Shown here one piece after another: positions 1 through 13,787 of a stretch of DNA of 64,000 bases. The DNA comes from Anoplolepis gracilipes (Eukaryota; Arthropoda; Insecta; Hymenoptera; Formicidae): the NCBI RefSeq assembly GCF_047496725.1, contig NC_132976.1, positions 9,470,001 through 9,534,000 on the forward strand, written 5' to 3'. The notes under the pieces were generated by a model. The model was given only the letters and a program-made list of their open reading frames with translations, was not told the DNA's origin and searched no databases. Position numbers and translations under genes: made by a program. The first letter of the stretch is position 1. The number at the start of each line of letters is the position of its first letter.

Positions 1-646
1 TATTATTACAAGTAATTAAAACATCATTCTTATACACGATATTATATTATGTGAGCCTTGCCACATAGAAAACAATTGCGTGATCTCATGCAAGTATCGC
101 GTTTAAAGATAAAAACTTATTAAACGCCGGGGCTCATTAACAGGGCAAAGTTGTTGTATTTAACGTCGATCAGCCGCCATAATCATCGCGAAACCATCGC
201 GTCCAGCAGCTGACGCTTACCACGGCGCAATATTGTATGTGCACCAGATCGTTCTCTCTCCCTCTGGGCGTGGCACCAGAAAGCGACTGTCGCGGGAGCA
301 CCACGTCGCAATACACATACACGCAACCCCAACACGCATAAACACATACGCATACAACTTCCTGCTTCTCTCTTTGTCGATCCAACCCCTTATCGATCCC
401 TCAACGTACCTCGACCGAAAAACGACAAATTGAAATAGCTCAGTAGCGAGGACGTCGAGCTTTCGCGATGCATGATGAAACGTCAAGCAGATCCGGGATG
501 GAGCGAGGACCGGCACTGCGGGTCCTTGTCGAGGACAAGCAGGATGTCTCGAGAGGGACACTTCCGTCCGCGATGGCCTCGATTACAATGGTGCGTGAAT
601 CAAAGAGGGGGAGAGAGTTAGACGGGAGATCGATTTGATATCGCTT

Positions 647-681
<35 letters not shown>

Positions 682-1269
682 CCAAGTTATTAGGTAATTG
701 AACACGAACGCCAGATTTGATTTCGATTTTTTTAGGGGAACGAATCACACGATGAGATTTGTTTGTGCAAGATTCGAATCTTATACATGTATAATACATA
801 GCTAAGGCATAATAATAAGTATTTTTATATAATTAATACTTGAATTAAGATTAAAAGATGCAAAGGATAACGAGAATAAATGAAAAATATAAGAGAAACG
901 TCAGTCATGATTGACAACAAAATCATTTTTACGACGTTCGCCGCGAAATTTTCGGATCAGCACCAAAATATCAAAGATTGGCCGCGATTTTGCAAAGGGT
1001 GATTAGAAGATGGTGGCGAGAATCACGAGAGACGGAGACAGAGACGGAAATAGAAACGACGGACGGGGGAGAGAAAGAGAGAGAACGAGAGAAAGAGAGA
1101 GAAAGACTAGGTCTGGTTAGGGAACCTCGTATTGATCGTTCCTGGGTCCATGTGATGCGCCTGCGTTTTACCACGGGGTAAAATCGTAGCGAGGGTAAAC
1201 GAGAGACGAGTATTAGAGAGTGAGAGAGAGAAAGAGAGAGGGAAAGAGGAGCGGAGAGAGAAGAGCGTG

Positions 1270-1302
<33 letters not shown>

Positions 1303-3942
1303 TTATATATATATATATATATAATATATATATATATTATATATATATATATATATAATATATATATACATATATATATATGTATGTATATCGGGGTTCA
1401 TATACCCCCAGGATAGCTGCAATGTGCCACCGACCAATCAATGGAGCTCCTCCGCGCCTCTCTCTCTATCTCTCCTCGATGCTTCCCACACATTGTATGT
1501 ACAATATTGCCTTGTAGGAACGCGCACGTACACATTCGTGCTGTATGCACATATATGTGTGTGTATGTGTACGTATATATTTAATACGACATAACATGTC
1601 GCGGGTGTACGACAACCACGTAATCGTGTGTTGCTTGAAATAGGAAATATATAATGAATTTACGCAATCGCTCGCAAAACTTGTTTGCTTTGCGATGAAT
1701 TTACATGGTTATTGAAAAATTAATTTATCACGTCTGATATTGAATCGAGTATACGTTGAATTTAATTACTCTCTGCGAAGTTTGAATTACGGACAAGTAA
1801 GCAGAGGAAAGGAATAATTTAATCTTTTTGTTAAGTCATTTTTACGCAGATGTGATGTATTAAGCTTAATTGAAATTAAATTTGGCATATTAAATTTAAA
1901 TTGAAATTAAGTATCAGCAATTAACATATTAGATCGGCGATTTTAAGTGCCAAATTGTGTTTATAATTAATCACGAAAAGTTATTTGTGAATACATTGGA
2001 GTTTTAATTAAAGTGCACACTTTATGCTTACGATTTTTTTGCGCAGGAAAATGAGCGAGAAATTAATTAGATGTAATCGCGTTACACGAATTAATAAACT
2101 TTTTCTGAGAAAAAAATTCTTCATTATTTCAGCGCCAACTTTTTTGAAGTTGGAAACGGTTTAAACGTTTAAATCTAATTTAAACATTTTAATATATAAA
2201 ATGTGAAAAAAATTATTATTCTCACTTTTTCTTAGAATAATTTCAGTTGATAAGTATTTAAGTGCATTATACATATTCTGTAGGATTTTAATAGCGAAGT
2301 AAAAATGGCAAAAAATCAAAATTAAAACTATTTGTTTTCTTAACAGGCTATTACAGAACTTATACGGTATCTCGAAATACTTTTGCTAATCCATAATCAC
2401 CTGTTAAAACTTCCTTGCTAGTTGCTATCTATAGATGTTTACTTACAAGCGTTAAGTCAAAAAAAAAATTTCTAATTTAATCGTAAGAACACAGTAATCA
2501 TTTTTTTTCGCAAACACAGCAGGGTACTCTTATTATGTATTTATATTTTTAATCTTTCAATCAATATCAACACGACTAAAATATCTTTACCGATCCATAA
2601 TGTTTACCCCATGGTTTTCTTCGTGGAACTTGCTGCTTGTAAATGTTAAAACAAATAAGCAATAATTTTTTTACGCTTAAAATATCAAAATTATATACAA
2701 ATATTTATATTCTTGGGAATGTCATTATGTCTACAGAAATAGAAGCTAAATTATCTTGTTATTAAATCAATATGCATTTTGCGTGATACTATATTTACAC
2801 GCCAGTGTGTTCTCGGTACTTCTAAATAACTTTGTTCTACCGATGTAAGGCCAAATCGATTTCGAGTCGGAGGTATCGACGGAATCTCGTTAAAAGTTCG
2901 ATGACCCCAGAAAAAGTTGCTGGACGGAATTATTGTTCACGAGGTATAGCCCCGTATAGAATTATACTCGTGCCCGCCGCGCCAGATCGATGATGTCGAG
3001 GGTCTATCCCCGAAAACGTAGCTTCGACAGCTGGATTATGACTAAACTAAAGAGGGTGAGGTCTGCGTTTGTCGACAGGAATGATTCACGAGTTCGCCAC
3101 GTGACTGCCGTATATTTTCACATTTTTTAGTATCCCGTAGAGTAATCCTAGTATTTATCTCATACATCAGATTTAATATTTGCTTAGTTACTTTATTATT
3201 AACGTGTAAACTGCAGTGCAAATTCCGATATCAATAGCTAGTGAATTCAGTATCGTGCAGAATACTATCAATCACACGACAAATTTAATAATGAAATATT
3301 TCTTCGATGTTTAATAATTTATTCATAGCATAATTGTCGGAAAAAGATTTTTAAATATTTTTAGATATTTTTCAAGCCAGTTGCTCGGTTGAATAATTTA
3401 AAAAGAGGCGAGCTTTTGATTTCGAGGGGAATTTGCATACGCATGCAATAATACACGTACGTACATACATGTATGTTGCTTCTTTTCTGCATATATCCGG
3501 CATCTGTTGGTTACCGTGCCCTAGTCTAAACTTTACCCCCTTTGTTCTCCACCTTGACCAAACGTTATAGATTCTCCAGTGACGACGCTCAGCATTAGGT
3601 ATGGTCATGGGTGCGACTCGAGAGATTTTTTTTTCATTTTTCTCAGCATTCTATTCTTTTTTGCACTACAAAAGTATCTGAAATCTGAAGGGATTTTAAT
3701 CCATGATGTGGACTATTATCTTTGCACATTCGTTAAAACACGAGTAAAGTACCTCATCAAACTCGTATTCAATCTCGTTGCTTTCCAATTTTTTGTGCTA
3801 GTATTTAGGATAAACCTATTCTATTTATATTATTGATCCCACAACATGTCATGTCACGACGCTATTTTCTCGTAAAAGTACATTATTCCGATTTGCGTTC
3901 GTTGCGCTCCGTGTAGTGAAAATAAATTTTCAAAAACATTGG

Positions 3943-3982
<40 letters not shown>

Positions 3983-5199
3983 CACATATCGTTTATTGGC
4001 ACGGTCGCCAAGTTTTACTCGATCCGTTTCGTCAGAGTCGTGTAATTTCGGACTGTAATCGTTTGGAGACCGACCGGCTCGATCTCCAAGCTAAGGTCAG
4101 GGATGCAGCTACTTCCATACGTTTCCTGCGATTACACGTTTCGCACGCGGGCGAGACTAACGGTACTCTCGCAAAACACGGAGTGTTTGTCGATCAAATT
4201 TTATTTTTATCCGGATATACAGTCACGAAGTTCGCAGCGACGTAGTTATAATTAACGGATCCTTACACGATGTTTGTGAATAAGGAAAAAAAATCTGTTT
4301 ATTTCTATCAAATGTCAGTCTCACAATTTTCTGCTTTTTTTAAGCTATTTTTCAAACATTTCAAATTTGTATAAAGAGAACATTATTAATGTAAATTTGC
4401 GTTAAACCGATTTTATCAATTGATAGGATTTCTCTTTTTGACATACATATTTTCTGATATATATTTAAAATACATTTTTTTCTGATATGATGTTGTGAGG
4501 TTTTTTGCAAACTTGTGATCAAGTATGGTCGTATGAGACAAGAGGGAGACCCTTATCTCGATGCGATACCGTAGTCTGTCGACGGGTCAAAAACCCTGTA
4601 GGGTCGGTAAGAGAAAGCACAGTTGGGGCTTGTATACTTTCCTTTCGTACAGAACTAGGTTGATGAAACTGGATCGAAAAGATTTGCAATTAAATGCAAA
4701 CTTTGCATATTAAAGAAGTTTTCTGTTTCATTTGCATATAATGCTTGGTTATTTATGCGTATGTATTTTATCTTTCCTAGAAAATTTTATCTCTCGTGAA
4801 AATTTTAACGTGAATCTTTTAACATCTACATTTCTTGCTTCAAAAGTACACATAATAATAAAAAGAATATTTTATATCTTTCCACTGATGCGTATAGTAT
4901 TTATTTACATTTACTATTTATTAGTTTCTTTCTTAGCAACATGATTGAAAATTGCGAATAAATGACTCAAATATGCAAATAAGATATGACTTGCAAATAT
5001 TTTGCATAGTATAGTTAACAGAAATGAGCTCGCAAAGTTCAAGTCAATCGCCGGGTATTATTCGCAAGTTCGCTAAATTTGAAGATATTTCGGGCATCGC
5101 GTCATTTCGAAATCATTAATATATGCACTTCGATCAGCAACCCTGTCTCGTGCGCGGTTTCATGCGTGCAGGGGCGAATCACGGATGAAAAAGGGTTCG
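1..5199. other. No recognisable gene; microsatellites and small GC islands
   Basis: Contains poly-T (about 648-678), GA-rich DNA (1020-1265), a long AT tract (1268-1390) and (CA)n (3945-3974). Moderately GC-rich islands at 170-600, 2830-3110 (with E-boxes CAGCTG and CACGTG) and 3990-4250 have no protein I recognise. The rest is AT-rich. Confidence 0.6.
1268..1390. repeat. (AT)n microsatellite
   Basis: About 120 bp of alternating A/T with occasional AAT interruptions. Confidence 0.95.
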
Positions 5200-5973
5200 T
5201 AATATCGCTCTCTGGCGGTGCGCGACGGGCGGCGGGGTGCGCGGCGTCGCATCTGTGGGCGCAATTGATGCGCGACCGAGCGCGAGCACGAGCGCGGTCG
5301 AGGCCGGCCGAGGACGGCCGATGACGGCCGAGCGATCGCGAGCGGCGGGCGAAGCCGCCGCCGCCAGCCGCCTCGAAGCGAGCGAGGTGGAGCGAGTGAG
5401 GCACCCAGTCTCTACGCAGCCTCCGCCCGTGACGCGTCGTTCTTTCCGTTTCCTTAGTCTAGTGTTTCAAACTTTTAATTTTCTCGGCCATCTTCGCGCA
5501 ACCCTTTCCGTCCCCGTAAACGCGCGCGCGCCGCACGCATTACATTCGCACGCACGGACAGTTCCGATCCGAATTCGCGTTATTCTCTTTCCCTCCCCCT
5601 CCTACATCCCCTACACCCCCATTTTCTCGTCGCGTTCAGGTCTCTCACACCGAAAGCAGCCACCGTCGCCGTCGATGTCGATAAGCGACCGTCGCCCGTC
5701 ACGAAGTGCATCGAGAACGGTCAGGCGGTGTGCATAAATGCCGGTTTACGAGGGTTCGCGCTGTACTTTTCTTTCATTGATTTCCCCTTCTGTTCCGGGC
5801 GGTGGTGCGAGAGCAGTAGCGTGATAACAGTGTACATTAACGCTAGTGAGATAAAACGAAGAAAAGAGGCAGAGGTTCGCACAAGGGCTGACGCACGGTG
5901 CTTGGTTTCGTGTGTGACAAGGAGAGGAAGAACGAAGTGACAGGCACTCAGTAGAGAAAGAGAGAAATTATAA

Positions 5974-6021
<48 letters not shown>

Positions 6022-6760
6022 AAGAAAGAAAGAAAGAAAGAATAGAAGACAGTACAGGTACCAAAAAAGAAAAATGATTTATAAAATGTTTGCGTTTAGG
6101 GAATTGACGGTTCGAGAGCGCGTCTAAACGACTCCCGGAGAATACAAAAGAGAGAAAGAGAGAGAGATATATGATTAGTCGATTCGCCGAAAAGTATAAG
6201 AAGGAATACAATGATAAGATATGAATACACTTGTCGGCTGCCATTCTTGAGAGCAGCGTCTCGAAAGCACGTGTCATCGTTCCTTCTCAACCCCTCATTT
6301 GTACCTGCGTATACGTGCGTGCATTCGTTCTTTTCGCATTGATACACCCCTCTCGCATCTCCCTCATCGCAACTTTGAAACTCGCCGTCTCCATTTACGC
6401 GCACGCTTGTACTTGCGTATATGTACGAGCCGCTTTTTCGCGCGCGGAAAGGGGCGTACGCGCGGGAGGGGTTACCCTCGGAAACGCGCAGGGGCGACGG
6501 TGCGACGGCAGGAAGGGGGTTCTCATAGAGCGACGGGAGAGAGAGAGAGAGAGAGAAAGCGCGAGACACAGGGACCGAGGAGCCGCGCTCGTATTGATCG
6601 GCCCCGGCCACGCGATTTTCACGATCCGTCGCCATGGCCACCTGGCCACCGGCCGAAGATCGTATCTCGCGACGTACGTGCTAATCGAACTTTAAACCCG
6701 CGAGGTCGCCTGTCGACCAGGCTTAGGCGCAATGTCCGTTCTTGTTGACTCGCACGATGA
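5200..6760 (+). promoter_or_regulatory. GC-rich island, candidate promoter/5'UTR region of ELAV gene
   Basis: CpG-rich DNA (runs such as gcgcgcgcgc, gccgccgccgcc) in AT-rich surroundings, with a (GA)n tract at 5975-6042. No conserved protein is seen in any frame. ELAV exon 1 begins at an acceptor, so a noncoding exon is needed upstream, and this is the strongest candidate on composition. Exact start site and donor cannot be fixed from sequence. Confidence 0.35.
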
Positions 6761-8041
6761 TGACATTCTCGGCCTCTGTAGAGAATTTTTTTTTCCCCGA
6801 CCCTCTACGTTGAAGCACCTTATTTTCTGTAAATCACGAAACATTCGGCGATTCGCTGTATATGTTTGGTTTTGTCGAAAATTTCATCCGATTTTAATCT
6901 GATCGCGTATAATTGAAAATTGTATTTCGATTATTAGAATTGTCGAACAATTCGAATAGTGATATCTGAGCGAAAAATTAATTTTGAATATAAAGTTGAA
7001 ATCGAGGACAGTTATTAAAAGATTCTTATAATGGTCTAAATGATGACCGGATGTTGCTATCTCTAGCCACACGATAAGGACACTGCTAAATTGAAATAAC
7101 AAGGTAGCATTTACCAGAATAAAACGGTATTTCTGTTCTATCGATTTCGCCAGATCGATAGTCCCGGGCTGTTTCGAAATAACTCATCATCCATCTAGTT
7201 TCCCTTCGTACTTCAGTTATGATTCATAAAAATCTTATTTATAATTATATTATTTTTAAATGGTGCCTTGTTATACTTGTAAAATATCTGACAATATATC
7301 AATATATGTATATTTAAGTATAATCAACTAAAATAACACATGTGTATAATTTTAAATTTTGCTAACTGAAATTAAAGGAGTTTGGAGATCTCGAAGGATA
7401 TATATAAATATAATATATATACATAGCTTTACACACACATATACAAAATGTTGACCTTTTAAATTAGTTTGAATCATACATTAATGAATTATCATGATTT
7501 ATAAAAATTATTATAACAAAGATTTTATTAAAAATTTACATGAAATTGCCCTATTATTTAAATTACTGTTTAGATCATTACGAAAGCTTTACATTTAAAA
7601 TTGTTGATCTCTCTTGCCGGACAGTCCTCTGATAGGGCGCGTATCCCTGGCGTTATATTCGGAGTTTGGTTGAGGGTCGTCCGTTCGATTGTCTACCCTC
7701 TCCCCTTTTGATGCGTGCACTTTTGCGCGTGCACGCGTGCGTAGTCGCGTCCATTGTCATCCGGTAATGACAACGAAGATACGTCTAAAAGTTGGATCGG
7801 CATCGCGGTGATACTTTCCCGACTCGCGACAATGTGTAGTCGGCCAACTCGGCGACTCTCTTGTGCCTTCGGCATTATATTGTCGGATCCGAAAATATAT
7901 CGCGATGGCGAACGCCGAGTGCGGATCGATACCGAGGAAGATGCCGGCTTACGATAAGCGCACCGCGACTTTTCTGCTTTTGCAAGCGGCGCTTTTATCG
8001 CTGTGTTCGTAAACAAAGGGGACACGAACGAGTGAGAAAGT

Positions 8042-8080
<39 letters not shown>

Positions 8081-10978
8081 ATCGGTTTGGCTGTTTCTAT
8101 TCGGCGAATACGATTCCTTCGTAGTCATTCCTGTAATACACAAAAAATAACTTTGTAAGCTTCAACCTCATCACAATTTCATCAATTTTACACCATGTTT
8201 CAAATATTTCGAAAGATAAAGTTTACACACACACGATTTATATTCTTTCTTTATACAATGAATGTTGAAATAATTTGAGATTATTTATAAATGGTTTATG
8301 ATTGAAAACTGAATTATATTATACCTTGTGTCATACTGTGTTTGCAAAATCATCGCGTCTAAATTTATGATCGAATTCCATTCACGATCGAATCAATTAT
8401 AATCAAATTTCGAGTATCATTTTTTCAATTAAATTCTTTCATCACAATATATTTGCAACCAACTATAAATCGATTTTTTAAACATAAATTGTTTGTATTT
8501 ATACAATTTTCATGTTTTTTATCCGAATAAAATTGAGAGAAAAAGAGAAGCATTTTTTCAATAAATTGATGTAAAAATAAAAAAGAAATATATATAGGCT
8601 CGCCTTTGAAAAATCTAAGTGAAAGGGTATTTTAATCAATATGAACATATTTAAAATACAATATAATTTATAAAAAAAAATATAGAAATTTTCGATATAT
8701 ATTTTTTTAATTATTTTTATCGACGAAATATATATCTTTAAAGTTAAGACTTGTATGTAAATTAATAATATACATCAAACTGCTGACCGTCATTGCATTC
8801 AATGCGCTTACACAAGGGAAACATGACGTATCACTGTCCCGTGCAATCATATTTTCATATATGATGGCGCATATTCAGTTCGTTTCGGAAACTCGAGGGC
8901 CGGTCACTCTTCGCACGCGCATAATAAAAGCCTATCTGTTACCTCACGACATTGCGGACAAGTCGTTTTAGGGTGCCTACTACCACGAGTCACAGAGAGC
9001 TAATCGCACAGAGGGAGGCTTTAAGGACAGCTGATCGTTACGCAGGAAGGAAAAGGGGAGAAGAAACAGAAAGACGCGTGTAGTAGAGAAGGGAACGTAA
9101 AAAAAAAAAAAAAAAAAAATAAAAAAAGAGAGAGAGAGAGAGAATTAAAATATACGCTGGTGGCTTGTGCCGACTGATAAATGTGTCGCTGCAGCTTGTG
9201 TGCGTACTCGCTTTAACCATGGACACCATAGCGTTACCCTACAGTAACCACCACAGTAATTCCCCTTCCTCGCTCTACCTCTGTCTACCTCTGTCTATCT
9301 CTCTTTCTTTCACTCTTGTTTCTCCCTTTGCGCTCTGTTATACATGCGTATACCGGGTGTACCGCATAAAACTGATTGTCCGATTTTGAATTTAAGTCGT
9401 CCATAATTTTTTTTGTTATTTAACCTGAAATTATTTGTTATTCTTCGCGCAATTTTCGTGAATTTTATGGAGAATTTTATCAAGCGCGTGTATCTATTAT
9501 AGTTGGCAAGTTAATTACTACCAAGAACTAGACTTTTTCAGATGCAATGTAATTTTACGTGATCGAGTTTTATTAAAGATATTTGTCTCGACATTTTTAT
9601 GTTAATGTAATATATAATTTCGTTATGGAATTGCATTCTAGCGACGCGATTTTAATTATAGATATAATTCGGAATTAATTGTTTCTAGATGGTAATAAGA
9701 TTCTAGATGACCGATTGCCACTCGAATTCATAATTTACTCAGAAATGCAGCGTGGGAAGCATTTCCTGCTTTTATTTTACACTTCGATAAACGAAGGGTT
9801 GTAATTAAAAGAAATTAATGATTCTGTCATCCGTCACCGCTAATTAAATAGATTGTTAAGTTTCTAATCAAACTTTTATTACCAAAGATAATTAGAAATC
9901 TTTTATAACAATCTGCTTAGAACACCATGTATACAGGTTTTTATAGCACTCCATGTGCTTCGTAGTTTGGACACAAAGGGTCTCCAGCCCTTTAAATGAC
10001 AACGGGGGTCGTCGGCCCCTTTAAATTACCCGAGTTCGTATCGGACGTTACCCCAAAAGTTTTCCCAACCATTGCTCTTGTTTCTTTTATACTTTATACT
10101 TGTATATTTGGAAAGTCATCGTCTAAATTTACACTACATCGAATGTTGAGTGTTACAAATTTTTTCAGTTAAATTTTTTCTTTAATATTTGCGGCTTTAA
10201 AACGGATTTTTCAAATTCCTAACAAAGTAAAACTTTTCTATTTATACAATTTTTATACACGCTTTATTGCAGTAATATTATAAAGCATTGTTTAAATAAA
10301 TTTATTAATTATAAAAATAAAATAAATAAAAGCAGGCTTTTTTTCGAAAAATCGATGTAAAAATATTTAGACTTATATTCAGTAAGACATTGATTACGAT
10401 ATAATTTATTTTCGTGTATGTTAATTATTAATTACGCAGTACAAGGTGAAAAGAACTTGTTTAATAGTTAGTTTATTATTTGATAATAATTGTAATGTCA
10501 AAGGCAATTTGCGTTCAGTTTTGTGCTTTATAGAATAAAAGCATTTGTTTTTGTGTCAAGTTCATGCGAATAAGGCTGTATAAAAACTCGAGGCTACTGA
10601 GTTTCAAATGTCAAAGAACGTCTTGTGCATCATTGTTTTGATGTTTTGCGTTTTAACGTCCTTCGATATTTCGTGTTTACATCGGTGCTATGTAGTTTCT
10701 TCCGTATTCGTCTTGCGACGAACTTATGTTCTCTGTTTCGGTGTTTTGAAAGCGAAATTTCCTGAAACCTTTTTTAATGCCTTAATATAAAATACACAGA
10801 CACAGCGATATCATAATTATCTAAGAAATCCGCAATATATTATATTTAATATATTTAATAGAAATATGTATTTTAACATACAAGTATGTGTATGAGCTGT
10901 TAATATTTTATTGTATAATTATTTCATGATGATTATTTAGTTTGCGACTTCAATGTGGTGTATGTGTTCTATTTGCAG
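6761..10978. other. No recognisable gene; upstream region/5' introns of ELAV
   Basis: AT-rich DNA with GC-richer islands at 7600-8045 and 8790-9030. The second contains catgacgtatcac (half CRE) and cataataaaagcc, so it could be an alternative promoter. (GA)n at 8047-8078, poly-A then (GA)n at 9100-9143. Confidence 0.5.
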
Positions 10979-11214
10979 ATTTCGTACATAGTTAGAGACG
11001 ATTCGTTAGAGGATTGCAATGATGGCGAACGGAATGGACACAGTCGTACAACAAAACGGAGGATCTACCCTCGGACAGACCTCGCAGGAGGAATCGAAGA
11101 CGAATCTCATAGTAAATTATTTGCCGCAGAGTATGACTCAGGATGAGATTCGTTCTCTGTTCTCCAGTATAGGCGAGGTTGAGAGCTGCAAGCTAATCCG
11201 TGATAAGCTTAGCG
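10979..11214 (+). CDS. elavl2: ELAV coding exon 1 with end of 5'UTR
   Basis: The exon begins after the acceptor tgttctatttgcag ending at 10978, so at least one 5' noncoding exon lies upstream. Bases 10979-11018 are 5'UTR; coding starts at 11019 (ATGATGGCG). It encodes residues 1-65, an acidic/Gln N-terminus and the first half of RRM1 with RNP2 (LIVNYLP). The donor is G|GTAAGA at 11215, phase 1. Confidence 0.93.
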
Positions 11215-13751
11215 GTAAGATCACCACTTTCTTATTATATCCTTTCTTTTCGTTAAGTGTTTAGACTCGAGTCGGCAAACGTATTAAACATACCGTCTAT
11301 TTTAAGATATGTAAATTTAGTTTTGAGTTCTAATCAGATGTACGCGACGTATCAAATTAGCAAAATTTGGAACACTCAATTTGTGTGCATTATTTTTAAA
11401 ATAACCGACTTAAATTATTCTCGGTGTGAATTTTTTTTTATTATACTTTTTCTAGGCCAAAAAACTTTTCTTTGTTTCATTTTATCATCATTATGATATA
11501 TAATCCAGTTTGATTAGGCCGACTTAAGGTCAGTAATAAAAAGATGTCAAAATATTATCGAGTAAAAAGAACAATTTTAGTAAACAAATGAGAACTTTCA
11601 ACGACTAGTATTTTTAAATTATAACTTGGAGGAGATTATAGTTCTTTTCCTTTATAAAATAATATCTTTTTTCATTCTTGAGTATTGTGTACACAAACTA
11701 AATCATTTTTCTTATATAATGCTACCCATAAATTTTTGATCACGGTATTTTGCGCAGCTTATTCGTATTGATCCGTTATATCGGGTATGCATAATCTTAG
11801 CATAATTCGGACTCATACGTGCATGCCGGGTATATTCCGTGCAGTGGCAACGACGAGCACGTGTATAGACGGTGTGCGACGCTATTTCGAGCCGCCGCGA
11901 AGAGAGCGGGGGCGGAGTTTGGTTTGAAGATTTGCCGCTTTATGCTCGACCTCGCCATCACGGAATCGCAGTACCGTATCATGTCGTTTGTCGCCTCGCA
12001 CTAAACGTGTCATTCAATTACATTCGGCGCAATTTTTTTCTCGTTTCGCTGAAAAAAAAAAACTGTAATTATATTCTCCTTATACTTTTATGTTTATTTC
12101 CATTGAAAACGCAATATCGTTGTAATGAGAAAAATTGAAAAATTTACTAAATCTGGTGAAAGGGCTTTTTTCAGATTTGCTATTTTAATAAAAATTATAT
12201 GTAACGCTTATGTATTGGATTTAATTTTTTCTCTCTAAAATTAAGTAAGTAATAGTTGACCTAAAATTAATTTTTCATAACGTAAGACATTGGAGAATGA
12301 TTGAGAAAAAGTGATATTCTCCCTCTCGTAGAGTAAAGCCAAAAAATAATTCGCTCATGTATTCTCGCAGTGTGCTTTAGGCATTTCGCCAACTACTCGT
12401 TGATATATTGGCCACTACGCCATTCATAAAATTGATTCCGGCACGTATCGAGGAAATTCAAGTAGGCATTACGCGTTTCAACTATTTTCCTCAATACGAT
12501 TCTATTCCAACTAATAGATAGACGCGCGGATACGAACGAGCAGACTTTGAAATCCGATGGTAACACGAGAGAACATTTAACCGCATTAAAGGCAAAAGCT
12601 ATATCGAGAGACATATTATTGACGATAAAATGTTTCCGTCGCTTCTTTGTGGCGAATCACATACGCGCGTAGCTCGATCAATTTATTCGTCCATAAAATA
12701 AATCTGGCGTTACGAAATATATGTGAAAATTGAACTATGCATATCTGCTTGCAGGTCAGAGTTTGGGTTACGGTTTCGTCAACTATCACCGGCCTGAAGA
12801 TGCCGAAAAGGCTATAAACACGCTCAATGGTCTTCGTTTACAGAACAAAACCATCAAGGTGAGTAGCGTCTTTAATGCAGTCCTAAGTATATATGTCTTT
12901 TATTTGATATTTGTCTCACAAGAGGATTCTCATCACAATTTTATTTTCGATAAATCAATAATTTTTTCTAAGATTAAAATCGTAATTATTTGTTAATTTA
13001 CAGTAAAAAAAAGAGAGATATTAATATAGAGATCTCTTAAGGGAATTTCGAATTCAATATTAATTTTATCAGTATATTCGAAATCAATAATCTATTTTTC
13101 GATGATCGACTAGTTTGTAAAACAATCTGTCCGATTTCTAGAATGCTAAATGCATCTACGCGAGCATGTAAGACGGCAATGCAGCAATATAAATAGGTTG
13201 GCCTGGATTCGGTTTTATCGCGCGCGAACAAGAATAAAGTGATGATTATCGCGCGGTTACATTCTTTTTATTCTTACCTTAAGCATTTTAGCGACATTAT
13301 TTATCTCTTGTCAGTTGATTAGTTCATGATTAGCATTTGCCGGGAGCTATAAAGAGATTATATTTCGGGATGCATTTGTTTCTTTTTTAGGTATCGTACG
13401 CGAGACCGAGCAGCGAGGCGATCAAAGGTGCAAATTTGTACGTTAGCGGTTTGCCGAAGAATATGGCCCAGCAGGATTTGGAGAATCTCTTCAGCCCTTA
13501 CGGCAGAATTATCACATCGCGAATACTGTGCGACAACATCACCGGTAAGTCCCATGCAAAAAATTCGTCTGTCGATTTTCTTCGCGAACTTTTCACAGTG
13601 GATTTCCGTTACGAATCGATTGACCGCTTGTCAATTTTTTCGACGACGCAAAATGAATTATATACAAACAAAAGTTTGACAGCTCGTCGCACAGACTTAT
13701 CATTTAAATTTAAAATATTTCTGCGATTTTTGTTCAGATTCTTTTGTATCG

Positions 13752-13787
<36 letters not shown>

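Noticed and set aside
217..561. 114-codon minus-strand frame
   Set aside because: No known domain and no exon boundaries that fit a neighbour.
5237..5737. 166-codon frame in the GC-rich island
   Set aside because: Low stop density is expected from composition; Arg/Ala/Ser-rich without a known domain.
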